Shown here: positions 9,190 to 17,503 of the stretch, piece after piece | Layout: each line of letters begins with the position of its first letter | Position numbering within the stretch: the stretch's first letter is position 1 | From: Streptomyces sp. NWU339 | GTDB lineage: Bacteria > Actinomycetota > Actinomycetes > Streptomycetales > Streptomycetaceae | NCBI RefSeq assembly: GCF_003143855.1 | Contig: NZ_QFRK01000001.1 | Span: 129,940-193,939, forward strand | Direction of reading: 5' to 3' | Length of the DNA stretch: 64,000 nt | Made by a program: the position numbers and the translations under genes | Notes under the pieces: model-generated | Told to the model about the DNA's origin: nothing | Database searches by the model: none | Seen by the model: only the letters and a program-made list of their open reading frames with translations

Positions 9190-9915
9190 CTAGGCCGCGA
9201 TCCGGCCGAGCAGCGCGGGCAGGGCCGTGCCGATCGGCTCCCGGATGATCTCGTCGGCGCGGTCGTCGTACGGTGTCGGCTCGGCGTTGACGATGACGAG
9301 CCGGGCGCCGTGGTCGGCGGCGACGCCCGCGAGGCCGGCGGCGGGCTGGACCTGGAGGCTGGTGCCGACGGCGATGAAGACGGTGCAGGCCTTGCTGATC
9401 GCGAGTGCGTCGCCGAGCACCACGGGGTCGAGCCGCTCGCCGAACATCACCGTCGCCGACTTGAGGATCCCGCCGCACGCCCGGCACGGCGGATCCTCCT
9501 CGCCGGCCTCGACCCGGGCGAGCGCGTCCTCCATGGGGCTTCGGGCGTGGCAGCCCGTGCACACCACGCTGCGTACCGTGCCGTGCAGCTCGAGCACCTT
9601 GCGGGCGGGCATCCCGGCGAGCTGGTGCAGCCCGTCCACGTTCTGCGTGATCACCCGCACCGGCACCCCGGACCGCTCCAGCTCGGCCACGGCGCGGTGC
9701 GCGGCGTTCGGCTCGGCCGTGAGCGCGCGGTTCTTGCGCCGCATCTGCCAGGACCGGCGGCGGATCTCGGGATCGCCCATGTAGTACTCGTACGTCACGA
9801 GCTTCTCGGCCTCCGGATCCCGCCGCCACAGCCCGTTCGGGCCTCGGTAGTCGGGGATCCCGGAGTCGGTGCTGACGCCGGCACCGCTGAGGAGGGCGAC
9901 GAGGGGCTTGCTCAT
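9190..9915 (-). CDS. Sir2-type NAD-dependent protein deacylase
   Basis: 241 aa sirtuin. The NAD-binding motif GAGVSTDSGIPDYRG begins near residue 10, TQNVDGLHQLAG follows, and the catalytic His is in LELHGTV. Four zinc ligands are seen in CTGC and CRAC. The C-terminal VGTSLQVQPAAGL and IVNAEPTP close the Rossmann fold. It removes acyl groups from lysines using NAD. In streptomycetes sirtuins act on acetyl-CoA synthetases among others, but no target is encoded alongside. The ATG at 9915 gives the normal length of a compact bacterial sirtuin. Much longer readings in this frame run through the Nudix gene and are not needed. Confidence 0.92.
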   Translation of the reverse strand: MSKPLVALLSGAGVSTDSGIPDYRGPNGLWRRDPEAEKLVTYEYYMGDPEIRRRSWQMRRKNRALTAEPNAAHRAVAELERSGVPVRVITQNVDGLHQLAGMPARKVLELHGTVRSVVCTGCHARSPMEDALARVEAGEEDPPCRACGGILKSATVMFGERLDPVVLGDALAISKACTVFIAVGTSLQVQPAAGLAGVAADHGARLVIVNAEPTPYDDRADEIIREPIGTALPALLGRIAA

Positions 9916-9989
9916 GCAGCCGAGGGTAGGCGGCCGCCGACCGTCGTGGCGAGCCGATATCGGCGGGCGGGGCATCGGGCGGGCACAGG

Positions 9990-10493
9990 TCAGTGCACCC
10001 GGTGCCCGTTCTCCAGTTCCGCGGTGTCCGAGCCGTCGGCGAGGACGTCCAGGGCGGCCAGCACCCGGCGCCCCAGGGAGCCCTGGAGGTACCCGGCCAG
10101 CTCCTCGCGCGGCACGAGCCGCCAGGACAGCAGCTCCTCCTCCTGCAACCGGATCGCCGCGAGGTCGTCCGCGCCGAGCACCCCGCCGTCGTACAGGTAC
10201 GCCACCATCGGGGGCCGTCCGGGCCACCGCACCCAGTCCACCGCGAGCAGCCGCCCGAGCGGCCGGTCGAGCCCGATCTCCTCGGCCGTCTCGCGCCGCG
10301 CGCCCTGCCGCGGGGTCTCCCCGTCGTCCGACTCGATCGTGCCGCCGGGCAGCGTCCACCCCTCCCGGTAGTTCGGCTCGACGAGCAGCACCCGGCCCTC
10401 ACCGTCCCGGAAGAGGGCGGCCGCGCCGGCGAAGATCCGGGGGAGCGAGGCGAGGTAGGCGGCGAAGTCCTGAACGTCCTGCGTGGTGGTCAT
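9990..10493 (-). CDS. Nudix hydrolase
   Basis: 167 aa with one Nudix domain. The Nudix box is seen as GGTIESDDGE followed by RRETAEEIGL, with two residues inserted between the usual GGxxE and GE elements (the insertion contains SDD). It hydrolyses a nucleoside diphosphate linked to some moiety; the substrate is not predictable. Upstream on the same strand, beyond 182 bp, is an ADP-ribosylglycohydrolase gene, and downstream a sirtuin. All three act on NAD or ADP-ribose-type chemistry, which hints at ADP-ribose or a derivative as substrate (inference). Confidence 0.85.
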   Translation of the reverse strand: MTTTQDVQDFAAYLASLPRIFAGAAALFRDGEGRVLLVEPNYREGWTLPGGTIESDDGETPRQGARRETAEEIGLDRPLGRLLAVDWVRWPGRPPMVAYLYDGGVLGADDLAAIRLQEEELLSWRLVPREELAGYLQGSLGRRVLAALDVLADGSDTAELENGHRVH

Positions 10494-10675
10494 ACAGGCA
10501 GGGTAGTGGCGCCGGGGGACGCCACCGTGGCGGCGGAGCGGCCCGACCAGGGCGCACGGCAGCACACCCCGGTCCCATGATCGACACCGAACGGCGCACA
10601 CGCCGGGGCGCACGAGCCACAGGAGCCGCCGGCCGCACCGCCCGTACACCGGGTCCCGCTCTTCCGGAGCCGGGA

Positions 10676-11749
10676 TCAGGCCGCCGTCCGTGCCAGCCGC
10701 AGGGTGCGCTCCGCCAGCTCGCTGATGCGCACCCCGTCGAAGCCGAGGACCGCGCTGCGCACCGTGTCCTGGAGCGGGTCGCTCCACTGCTCCGGGACAG
10801 CCGACGCGCCGCACAGGACGCCGGCCACCGAGCCCGCCGTCGCCCCGTTGGAGTCGGTGTCCAGGCCGCCGCGCACCGTCAGGGCGATGGTGCGGGTGAA
10901 GTCGCCGTCGCCGTACAGCAGACCGGCGGTGAGGACGGCGGCGTTCGGGACGGTGTGGATCCAGCCGAGGCCCGCCGTCTCCTCCTCGACCGTGGCGAGC
11001 GTGTCCTCCCAGGCCAGCCCGGTCTCGTGCAGGGCGCACACCCTGCGCACGGTGCGGGCCAGGCGGCAGCCCGCCGGGATCACCGTCAGCGCCTCGTCCA
11101 CGGCGCGGCGCACCGTGGACGCCGTGAACGCCGCCGAGATCAGCGCCGCCGCCCACATCGCGCCGTAGACCCCGTTGCCGGTGTGCGACAGCACCGCGTC
11201 ACGGCGGGCCAGCGAGGCCGCGCGGCGCGGGGCGCCGGGGGACGTCCAGCCGTGGATGTCGGCGCGGATCAGGGCGCCGATCCATTCCTGGTACGGGTTG
11301 TCGTAGGTGGCCGTCAGCGGTGGCTTGCGGCCGTTCGCGAGGTTCCGGTACGCCGCGCGTTCCGCGGTGAACGTCTGCAGGTACGGCAGCCGCAGCAGCC
11401 ACAGGTCGCCCACCTGCTCGGTGCTGAAGCCGAAGCCGTGGGTCTCCAGCAGGTGCAGGCCGAGGATCGCGTAGTCGACGTCGTCGTCCCGGCAGCTGCC
11501 GTGGACGCGGCCGCGGACGCAGGAGCGCCACTCGGGGCGCAGGTCGCGGCGGTCGCTCTCGGTGAGCGGTTCGGGCAGGTAGTCGTCGAGGGGGAGGGCC
11601 GCCGCCCGGCGCAGGTAGCGGTCGATGCGCTCACGGGTCCACACCTCGCCCTGCTCGACCGGCTTGCCCAGCATGTTGCCCGCGATCCGGCCCAGCCAGC
11701 CCCCGAGGACGCGGTCGGCGAGCCCCGGTTCCGTCTCCACAGCGGTCAT
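10676..11749 (-). CDS. ADP-ribosylglycohydrolase family protein
   Basis: 357 aa all-helical ARH-family protein. The N-terminal GGWLGRIAGNMLGKPVEQGE and the C-terminal RGGLDTDSNGATAGSVAGVL are hallmarks; the DTDSNGAT Asp/Thr residues bind the binuclear Mg site, partnered by DDDVDYAI near residue 90. Members cleave ADP-ribose from proteins or DNA, or act on related ribosides such as ADP-ribosyl-dinitrogenase reductase. The target here is unknown. The ATG at 11749 puts the GGWLGRIAG motif at residue 16, as expected. It is divergent from the glycerate kinase gene, 159 bp away. Confidence 0.9.
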   Translation of the reverse strand: MTAVETEPGLADRVLGGWLGRIAGNMLGKPVEQGEVWTRERIDRYLRRAAALPLDDYLPEPLTESDRRDLRPEWRSCVRGRVHGSCRDDDVDYAILGLHLLETHGFGFSTEQVGDLWLLRLPYLQTFTAERAAYRNLANGRKPPLTATYDNPYQEWIGALIRADIHGWTSPGAPRRAASLARRDAVLSHTGNGVYGAMWAAALISAAFTASTVRRAVDEALTVIPAGCRLARTVRRVCALHETGLAWEDTLATVEEETAGLGWIHTVPNAAVLTAGLLYGDGDFTRTIALTVRGGLDTDSNGATAGSVAGVLCGASAVPEQWSDPLQDTVRSAVLGFDGVRISELAERTLRLARTAA

Positions 11750-11908
11750 GGGTCCGGTCTACCCGATTCCGGCCGCGACCGCGCCTTCCCGGCCGGGTGT
11801 CCGCCGGTCCGGGGGGCGACGCCGCGGGTGCCCGCCGGTTAGGGTCGCAGGGGCGCGCGACCGGCCTCGACACGCGTAAGGGACCCGGAGAGCAAGGGGA
11901 TTGCGAAA

Positions 11909-13090
11909 GTGGCGGACGCTGCAGTGAGCGGTACTCGGTCAGCGCGGTCAGCACGGTCGGCGCGGCGGGTGCTCGTCGCCGCGGACAAGTTCAAGGGGTC
12001 GCTGACGGCCGTGCAGGTCGCCGAGCGGGTGACGGCCGGGCTGCGTCGGGTGGTGCCGGGCCTCGAGGTCGAGGCGCTGCCCGTGGCCGACGGCGGTGAC
12101 GGCACGGTGGCGGCGGCGATCGCGGCCGGCTTCGACCGGCGGGAGGCACGGGTCACCGGCCCCGTCGGCGACGAGGTGACGGCGGTGTTCGCGCTGCGCG
12201 GCGACACCGCCGTGGTGGAGATGGCGGAGGCCAGCGGGCTCCAGCGGCTTCCGGACGGCGTACCGGCGCCGCTGACGGCGTCCACGTACGGTTCCGGCGA
12301 GCTGTTGCGGGCCGCGCTGGACGCGGGCGCGCGCACCCTGGTGTTCGGGGTCGGCGGCAGCGCCACCACGGACGGCGGCGCCGGCATGCTGGCCGCGCTG
12401 GGCGCCCGCTTCCTGAAGGCCGACGGCGAGCCGGTGGCGCCGGGCGGCGGCGGCCTCGCCGAGCTGGCCTCGGCCGATCTGTCGGGCCTGGACCCGCGTC
12501 TGGGCCGGGTCGAGTTCGTGCTCGCCAGCGACGTCGACAACCCGCTGACCGGCCCGAAGGGCGCCCCGGCGGTCTACGGGCCGCAGAAGGGTGCCTCGCC
12601 GCAGGACGTGGAGCGGCTGGACGCGGCGCTCGGGCACTTCGTGCGGGTGCTGGAGGAGTCGGCCGGGGTGAAGACCGCCGCGGAGTTCGCCGGTTCGGCG
12701 GGCGCGGGTGCGGCCGGCGGCATCGGGTTCGGCGCGCTGCTCCTCGGGGCCGGGTTCCGGCCCGGTATCGAGGTGATGCTGGACGTCCTCGGTTTCGCGC
12801 CCGCACTGGAGCGGGCCGACCTCGTGATCACCGGTGAGGGCTCGCTGGACGAGCAGACCCTGCACGGCAAGGCCCCGGCGGGGGTCGCCGCCGCGGCACG
12901 CGCCGCCGGCAAGGAGGTCGTCGCGGTGTGCGGGCGGCTCACCCTGTCGCCGGAGGCGCTGGGGCGGGCGGGGATCCGGCGGGCGTACGCGCTGACGGAT
13001 CTCGAGCCGGACGTGGCGACGTGCATCGCGGAGGCGGGGCCGATCCTGGAGCGGACCGCGGAGCGGATCGCCCGGGACTTCCTGGGCTGA
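11909..13090 (+). CDS. Glycerate kinase (GlxK/GarK type)
   Basis: 393 aa. The N-terminal VLVAADKFKGSLTA, the ADGGDGT motif near residue 57, GVGGSATTDGGAGML in the middle and TGEGSLDEQTLHGKAP near residue 310 are typical of the GlxK/GarK family, which phosphorylates D-glycerate to 2-phosphoglycerate. This could salvage glycerate made from glyoxylate. The GTG at 11909 has AAGGGGA 8 bases upstream. The first 20 codons hold an imperfect SAR repeat (SARSARSAR) just before the family core, which looks like slippage-prone sequence. A near-perfect bidirectional hairpin separates it from pssA. Confidence 0.92.
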   Translation: MADAAVSGTRSARSARSARRVLVAADKFKGSLTAVQVAERVTAGLRRVVPGLEVEALPVADGGDGTVAAAIAAGFDRREARVTGPVGDEVTAVFALRGDTAVVEMAEASGLQRLPDGVPAPLTASTYGSGELLRAALDAGARTLVFGVGGSATTDGGAGMLAALGARFLKADGEPVAPGGGGLAELASADLSGLDPRLGRVEFVLASDVDNPLTGPKGAPAVYGPQKGASPQDVERLDAALGHFVRVLEESAGVKTAAEFAGSAGAGAAGGIGFGALLLGAGFRPGIEVMLDVLGFAPALERADLVITGEGSLDEQTLHGKAPAGVAAAARAAGKEVVAVCGRLTLSPEALGRAGIRRAYALTDLEPDVATCIAEAGPILERTAERIARDFLG

Positions 13091-13102
13091 GGCCGCCGAA
13101 AG

Positions 13103-13144
13103 GCGAAGGGCCCCGAACCCAACCCTGGGTCCGGGGCCCTTCGC
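13103..13144. terminator. Bidirectional terminator between glycerate kinase and pssA
   Basis: 19-bp inverted repeat (arms 13103-13121 and 13126-13144) with one mismatch and a 4-base loop, lying between two convergent genes: 12 bp after one stop codon and 7 bp from the other. Confidence 0.85.
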
Positions 13145-13151
13145 ACTGCCG

Positions 13152-14003
13152 TTACGACTGTGCCGCCCGCGCCTCGCGGCGGTTGTCGCGGAAGTTGTTC
13201 ACCCGGCGGGCCGTGGCGAACAGCGGGATCACCGCGCCCATCACCAGCTGCAGCGCGCACCCCGTCTGCAGCAGCAGCTGGCCGCTGGGGGCGTCGAAGG
13301 CCCACGCCGTCAGCATCCCCATGCTCAGCACGATCCAGGTCAGCATCGCCACCGCGAGGGGGCCCCGCGGCTTCGGGTACTCGACCCGGCTCACCATCAG
13401 CCAGGCGGTGCCCAGGATCGCCAGCACCGTCGCCACGAACGGCAGCTCCAGCAGCACGATCGAGACGACGGTCAGCGCGCCGAACGGTGACGGCATGCCC
13501 TGGAAGGTGCCGTCCTTGACCGTGACGCAGGAGAACCTCGCCAGTCTCAGCACCACCGCCAGCAGCACCACGATCGCGCCGACCGCGGCCACTCTCTGGT
13601 GCGCGTCGTCCGCGACCATGCCGTACACGAGGACGAAGTACGCCGGCGCCAGACCGAAGCTGATCAGGTCCGAGAGGTTGTCCAGCTCCGCGCCCATCGG
13701 GGAGGAGCGCAGCTTGCGGGCCACCAGGCCGTCGAACAGGTCGAAGACGGCCGCGCACAGCATCAGGATCACGGCGGTGGCCGCGCTGTGGCGGGCCATG
13801 CCGGACTCCTGGCTGCCCGTGAGGTGCGGGATCAGGATGCCGGTGGTGGTGAAGTACACGGCCATGAAGCCGCAGGTGGCGTTGCCGAGGGTGAGGGTGT
13901 CCGCTATCGACAGGCGGAGCGAGAGAGGCATCTCCTCCTCGTCGTCCTCCTCGTCGGCGTCGGGCACCCAGCCTGCCTGTGTCTCAGGATCAATCACGGT
14001 CAA
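13152..14003 (-). CDS. pssA: CDP-diacylglycerol-serine O-phosphatidyltransferase
   Basis: 283 aa with about seven membrane segments. The CDP-alcohol phosphatidyltransferase signature is clear: FDLFDGLVAR, then after a short gap GAELDNLSD, giving the four metal-binding Asp residues. The long acidic N-terminus (DADEEDDEEEM) is cytoplasmic. It condenses CDP-diacylglycerol with serine to give phosphatidylserine, the substrate of the decarboxylase encoded just upstream. The ATG at 14003 overlaps the end of psd by 14 bp, so the two are translationally coupled. Confidence 0.93.
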   Translation of the reverse strand: MTVIDPETQAGWVPDADEEDDEEEMPLSLRLSIADTLTLGNATCGFMAVYFTTTGILIPHLTGSQESGMARHSAATAVILMLCAAVFDLFDGLVARKLRSSPMGAELDNLSDLISFGLAPAYFVLVYGMVADDAHQRVAAVGAIVVLLAVVLRLARFSCVTVKDGTFQGMPSPFGALTVVSIVLLELPFVATVLAILGTAWLMVSRVEYPKPRGPLAVAMLTWIVLSMGMLTAWAFDAPSGQLLLQTGCALQLVMGAVIPLFATARRVNNFRDNRREARAAQS

Positions 14004-14646
14004 TTCGAGTCACCCCTGCCACGGTCTTCTGCCCCACCTCGACGTCGATCTCGACGCCCTCGGGCAGGTAGAGATCCACCCGGGAGCCGAACCGGATGAG
14101 ACCGATCCGGTCGCCCTGCTCGACCTTGGTGCCCTGGGGCACGTAGGGGACGATGCGGCGGGCCACCGCGCCGGCGATCTGGATCATCTCGATGTCACCG
14201 AGCTCGGTGTCGAAGTGCCAGACCACACGCTCGTTGTTCTCGCTCTCCTTGTTGAAGGCGGGAACGAAGCCACCGGGGACGTGCTCGACCGACGTCACCG
14301 TGCCGGCCAGCGGCGCCCGGTTGACGTGGACGTTGAGCGGGCTCATGAAGATCGCGACACGGGTCCGGCCGTCCTTCCACGGCATGATGCTCTGCACCAC
14401 ACCGTCGGCGGGCGAGATGACCCGGCCCCGGGCGATCTCGCGCTCGGGGTCGCGGAAGAACCACAGCATCCCCGCCGCGAGAGCGGTGGCGGGAACGGCT
14501 ACGGCCTTGGCGGCACCCGAGCGGCGGGCACGGACCAGGCTGACGGCTGCGGTGGCGACGGTCGGCAGAAGCCACGGCGATGCTCCGCGCGCGAGGCGTA
14601 CACCGGCGAGGCTGTCGCGAGATGCAGAGGTTTTGCTGTGGGGCAT
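13990..14646 (-). CDS. psd: Phosphatidylserine decarboxylase proenzyme
   Basis: 218 aa, the short form of the family. One or two N-terminal membrane segments precede the FRDPER and ADGVVQSI motifs. The MSPLNVHVNRAP segment is highly conserved. The self-cleavage site is the GS of RFGSRVDLYLP about 30 residues from the end, where Ser becomes the pyruvoyl group. It turns phosphatidylserine into phosphatidylethanolamine. The ATG at 14646 is preceded by GAAGG. Longer readings of the frame upstream to 14727 lack support. Psd comes first and pssA second in the transcript. Confidence 0.93.
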   Translation of the reverse strand: MPHSKTSASRDSLAGVRLARGASPWLLPTVATAAVSLVRARRSGAAKAVAVPATALAAGMLWFFRDPEREIARGRVISPADGVVQSIMPWKDGRTRVAIFMSPLNVHVNRAPLAGTVTSVEHVPGGFVPAFNKESENNERVVWHFDTELGDIEMIQIAGAVARRIVPYVPQGTKVEQGDRIGLIRFGSRVDLYLPEGVEIDVEVGQKTVAGVTRIDRD

Positions 14647-14769
14647 GGATGACCTTCGTAGCGGATAGTGCCGCGCACTGACGGGGGACGGCGGCTTTCC
14701 GGCGATCGTAGCGGCTCCAGGTGACAACTGGGTAAGCCAGGCAGTCGAGTCGAAGGCCGGAGAGTGTTG

Positions 14770-14806
14770 ACGGGGTGTGATCCACTATTCCAAGAAAACA
14801 CCCCGT
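14770..14806. repeat. 9-bp inverted repeat between mcd and psd
   Basis: ACGGGGTGT (14770-14778, counted with its flanking A) pairs with ACACCCCGT (14798-14806) across a loop of about 19 bases. It lies between the stop of the ethylmalonyl-CoA operon and the psd start, in a 170-bp gap. It may be the operon terminator or a psd operator; no T-run supports termination. Confidence 0.35.
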
Positions 14807-14816
14807 ATCCGGACAT

Positions 14817-16022
14817 TCAGCCCTGGAATCGATACTCTTCGAGCAGTCGACGGCCGATGATCATTTTCTGGATCTCGGCGGTGCCCTCTCCGATCAGCAG
14901 CATCGGGGCCTCCCGGTAGAGGCGCTCGATCTCGTACTCCTTGGAGAAGCCGTACCCGCCGTGGATCCGGAAGGCGTCCTCGACGACCTCCTTGCAGTAC
15001 TCGGACGCGAGGTACTTGGCCATCCCCGCTTCCAGGTCGTTTCGTTCGCCGGAGTCCTTTTTGCGTGCGGCGTTCACCATCATCGCATGCGCGGCCTCCA
15101 CCTTGGTGGCCATCTCCGCGAGCTTGAACTGAATGGCCTGGTGGTGGGCGATCTGCTTGCCGAAAGTGTGACGCTGCTGGGCGTACCGGACACCGAGTTC
15201 GAAGGCACGCTGGGCGACGCCGCAGCCACGCGCGGCCACATTGACGCGGCCGACCTCCACGCCGTCCATCATTTGGTAAAAACCGCGGCCGGTGACCCCG
15301 CCGAGCACCCGGTCCGCCGGAATCCGCAGGCCGTCCATGATGAGCTCGGTGGTGTCGACCCCCTTGTAGCCCATCTTGTCGATCTTGCCGGGGATGGTGA
15401 GACCGGGGCGGACCTCGCCGAAGCCGGGCTCCTTCTCCACCAGGAAGGTCGTCATCGACTTGTGGGGCGCCGTGCCCTCGGGGTGTCCTTCGTCACTGCG
15501 GACCAGAACGGCCACCAGGGACGACGTACCGCCGTTGGTCAGCCACATCTTCTGGCCGGTCAGGACGTACTCCTCGCCGTCCTTGACCGCCTTCGAGGTG
15601 ATCGCCGACACGTCCGAGCCCAGGGCCGGCTCCGACATGGAGAACGCGCCGCGGATGTCGCCGGCCGCCATGCGCGGCAGGAAGTGGTCCCTCTGCTCCT
15701 GCGTGCCGTGCTGCTTGAGCATGTACGCCACGATGAAGTGCGTGTTGATGATGCCGGACACCGACATCCAGCCGCGGGCGATCTCCTCCACGCACAGCGC
15801 GTAGGTCAGCAGCGACTCGCCCAGACCCCCGTACTCCTCGGGGATCATCAGTCCGAACAGGCCGAGTTCCTTCAGGCCGTCGACGATCTGCTGCGGGTAC
15901 TCGTCGCGGTGTTCCAGCTCGGTCGCGACCGGGATGATCTCCTTGTCCACGAAGTCGCGGACGGTGGAGAGGATCTCCTGCTGGATGTCCGTGAGGCCGT
16001 GGGTCTGGGCGAGACGGCTCAT
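14817..16022 (-). CDS. mcd: (2S)-Methylsuccinyl-CoA dehydrogenase (acyl-CoA dehydrogenase family)
   Basis: 401 aa, a standard-length FAD acyl-CoA dehydrogenase with all three domains. FSMSEPALGSDV and KMWLTNGG are the FAD/substrate signatures. TFGKQIAHHQAIQFKLAEM lies in the C-terminal helical domain, and LLIGEGTAEIQKMIIGR holds the glutamate expected to act as base. On family resemblance alone it could be any acyl-CoA dehydrogenase. Its place as last gene of a ccr-ecm operon makes methylsuccinyl-CoA to mesaconyl-CoA oxidation the likely reaction. It is shorter than the proteobacterial Mcd proteins, which carry an N-terminal extension. Its ATG directly abuts the hydratase stop (no spacer), so translation is coupled. 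Confidence 0.85.
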   Translation of the reverse strand: MSRLAQTHGLTDIQQEILSTVRDFVDKEIIPVATELEHRDEYPQQIVDGLKELGLFGLMIPEEYGGLGESLLTYALCVEEIARGWMSVSGIINTHFIVAYMLKQHGTQEQRDHFLPRMAAGDIRGAFSMSEPALGSDVSAITSKAVKDGEEYVLTGQKMWLTNGGTSSLVAVLVRSDEGHPEGTAPHKSMTTFLVEKEPGFGEVRPGLTIPGKIDKMGYKGVDTTELIMDGLRIPADRVLGGVTGRGFYQMMDGVEVGRVNVAARGCGVAQRAFELGVRYAQQRHTFGKQIAHHQAIQFKLAEMATKVEAAHAMMVNAARKKDSGERNDLEAGMAKYLASEYCKEVVEDAFRIHGGYGFSKEYEIERLYREAPMLLIGEGTAEIQKMIIGRRLLEEYRFQG

Positions 16023-16535
16023 CTACTTCCCCTGTTCCTTCAGCTCGGGGCGACCGGGCTGCTCGCCGCCGCGCTCCTTGATGTACGTCTCGGTCGGCAC
16101 CATCACCTTGCGGCGGAAGACGCAGACGAGGGTGCCGTCCTGCTTGTAACCCCTGGTCTCGACGTGCACGATGCCCCGGTCGTTCTTCGACTTCGACGGC
16201 CACTTGTCGAGCACGGTCGTCTCGCCGTAGATCGTGTCGCCGTGGAAGGTCGGCGCCACGTGCTTGAGCGACTCGATCTCCAGGTTGGCGATCGCCTTGC
16301 CGGAGACGTCCGGGACGGACATGCCGAGCAGCAGCGAGTAGATGTAGTTGCCCACCACCACGTTCTTGCCGAAGTCCGTGGTCTGCTCGGCGTAGTGGCT
16401 GTCCAGGTGGAGCGGGTGGTGGTTCATGGTGAGCAGGCAGAACAGGTGGTCGTCGTACTCGGTGACCGTCTTGCCCGGCCAGTGCTTGTACACCGCCCCG
16501 ACCTCGAACTCCTCAAAGGTGCGTCCGAACTGCAT
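16023..16535 (-). CDS. mch: MaoC-like hotdog hydratase, probable mesaconyl-CoA hydratase
   Basis: 170 aa single hotdog domain. GRTFEEFEVGAVYKHWPGKT opens it, and the MaoC hydratase signature is seen as DHLFCLLTMNHHPLHLDSHYA, with an Asn/His pair in place of the usual Asp/His. Classic mesaconyl-CoA hydratase (Mch) is about twice this length with two hotdog units, so this one presumably works as a dimer. It would hydrate mesaconyl-CoA to beta-methylmalyl-CoA, between Mcd and the lyase encoded on either side. The ATG at 16535 is 5 bp from the lyase stop. Confidence 0.8.
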   Translation of the reverse strand: MQFGRTFEEFEVGAVYKHWPGKTVTEYDDHLFCLLTMNHHPLHLDSHYAEQTTDFGKNVVVGNYIYSLLLGMSVPDVSGKAIANLEIESLKHVAPTFHGDTIYGETTVLDKWPSKSKNDRGIVHVETRGYKQDGTLVCVFRRKVMVPTETYIKERGGEQPGRPELKEQGK

Positions 16536-16540
16536 GCCGC

Positions 16541-17503
16541 TCAGCCCTCCGGGATCTCGAACTTGCTGGTGCGCCGCATGCCGGCGGCACGGCCCTTGCC
16601 GGAGATGACCAGGGCCATCTTGCGGCTGGCCTCGTCGATCATCTCGTCGCCGAGCATCGCGGAGCCCTTCTTGCCGCCCGCCTCGGACGTGTAGTAGTCG
16701 TACGCGTCCAGGATCAGCTCGGCGTGGTCGTAGTCCTCCTGGGAGGGCGAGAAGATCTCGTTCGAGGCCTCGACCTGCCCCGGGTGCAGCACCCACTTGC
16801 CGTCGAAGCCGAGGGCGGCGGCGCGCCGGGCGACCTCGCGGTAGCCGTCCACGTTGCGGATCTGCAGGTAGGGGCCGTCGATCGCCTGGAGGTTGTTGGC
16901 GCGGGCGGCCATCAGGATCTTCATCAGGATGTAGTGGTAGGCGTCCGCCGGGTAGCCGGGCGGCTGCTCGCCCACGACCAGCGACTTCATGTTGATCGAC
17001 GCCATGAAGTCGGCCGGGCCGAAGATGATCGTCTCCACGCGCGGGGACGCCTGCGCGATCTCGTTGACGTTGTTCAGGCCCTGGGCGTTCTCGATCTGCG
17101 CCTCGATGCCGATGCGGCCGACCTCGAAGCCCATCGTCTTCTCGATCTGGGTCAGCAGCAGGTCCAGGGCCACGACCTGCTGCGCGTCCTGGACCTTCGG
17201 CAGCATGATGCAGTCCAGGTTCGCCCCGGCGCCCTCGACGACCGTCACGACGTCGCGGTAGGTCCACTCGGTCGTCCAGTCGTTGACGCGCACGACGCGG
17301 GTCTTGCCGGTCCAGTCGCCCTCGTTGAGGAACTTGACGATGGTGTGCCGCGCCTCGGGCTTGGCCAGCGGCGCGCAGGCGTCCTCCAGGTCCAGGAAGA
17401 CCTGGTCGGCGGCCAGGCCCTGGGCCTTCTCCAGGAAGCGCGGGTTCGAGCCCGGTACCGCGAGACACGAGCGGCGGGGACGAAGGCGATCGACAGTCGT
17501 CAT
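16541..17503 (-). CDS. mcl1: CitE-like lyase, probable beta-methylmalyl-CoA/malyl-CoA lyase
   Basis: 320 aa HpcH/HpaI TIM-barrel lyase. RSCLAVPGSNPRFLEKA at the N-terminus binds the CoA phosphate. QVFLDLEDACAP and the metal ligands in IGIEAQIENAQGL and FGPADFMASI are typical, and GKWVLHPGQVEASNEIF closes the active site. Such enzymes split (R)-beta-methylmalyl-CoA into glyoxylate and propionyl-CoA, and often malyl-CoA too. The start ATG overlaps the end of ecm by 4 bp (ATGA). The specific reaction is inferred from the operon. Confidence 0.85.
   Translation of the reverse strand: MTTVDRLRPRRSCLAVPGSNPRFLEKAQGLAADQVFLDLEDACAPLAKPEARHTIVKFLNEGDWTGKTRVVRVNDWTTEWTYRDVVTVVEGAGANLDCIMLPKVQDAQQVVALDLLLTQIEKTMGFEVGRIGIEAQIENAQGLNNVNEIAQASPRVETIIFGPADFMASINMKSLVVGEQPPGYPADAYHYILMKILMAARANNLQAIDGPYLQIRNVDGYREVARRAAALGFDGKWVLHPGQVEASNEIFSPSQEDYDHAELILDAYDYYTSEAGGKKGSAMLGDEMIDEASRKMALVISGKGRAAGMRRTSKFEIPEG

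Noticed and set aside
14770..14806. Firm terminator call for the ethylmalonyl-CoA operon
   Set aside because: The stem is only 9 bp with a 19-base loop and has no T-run; kept only as a low-confidence repeat.
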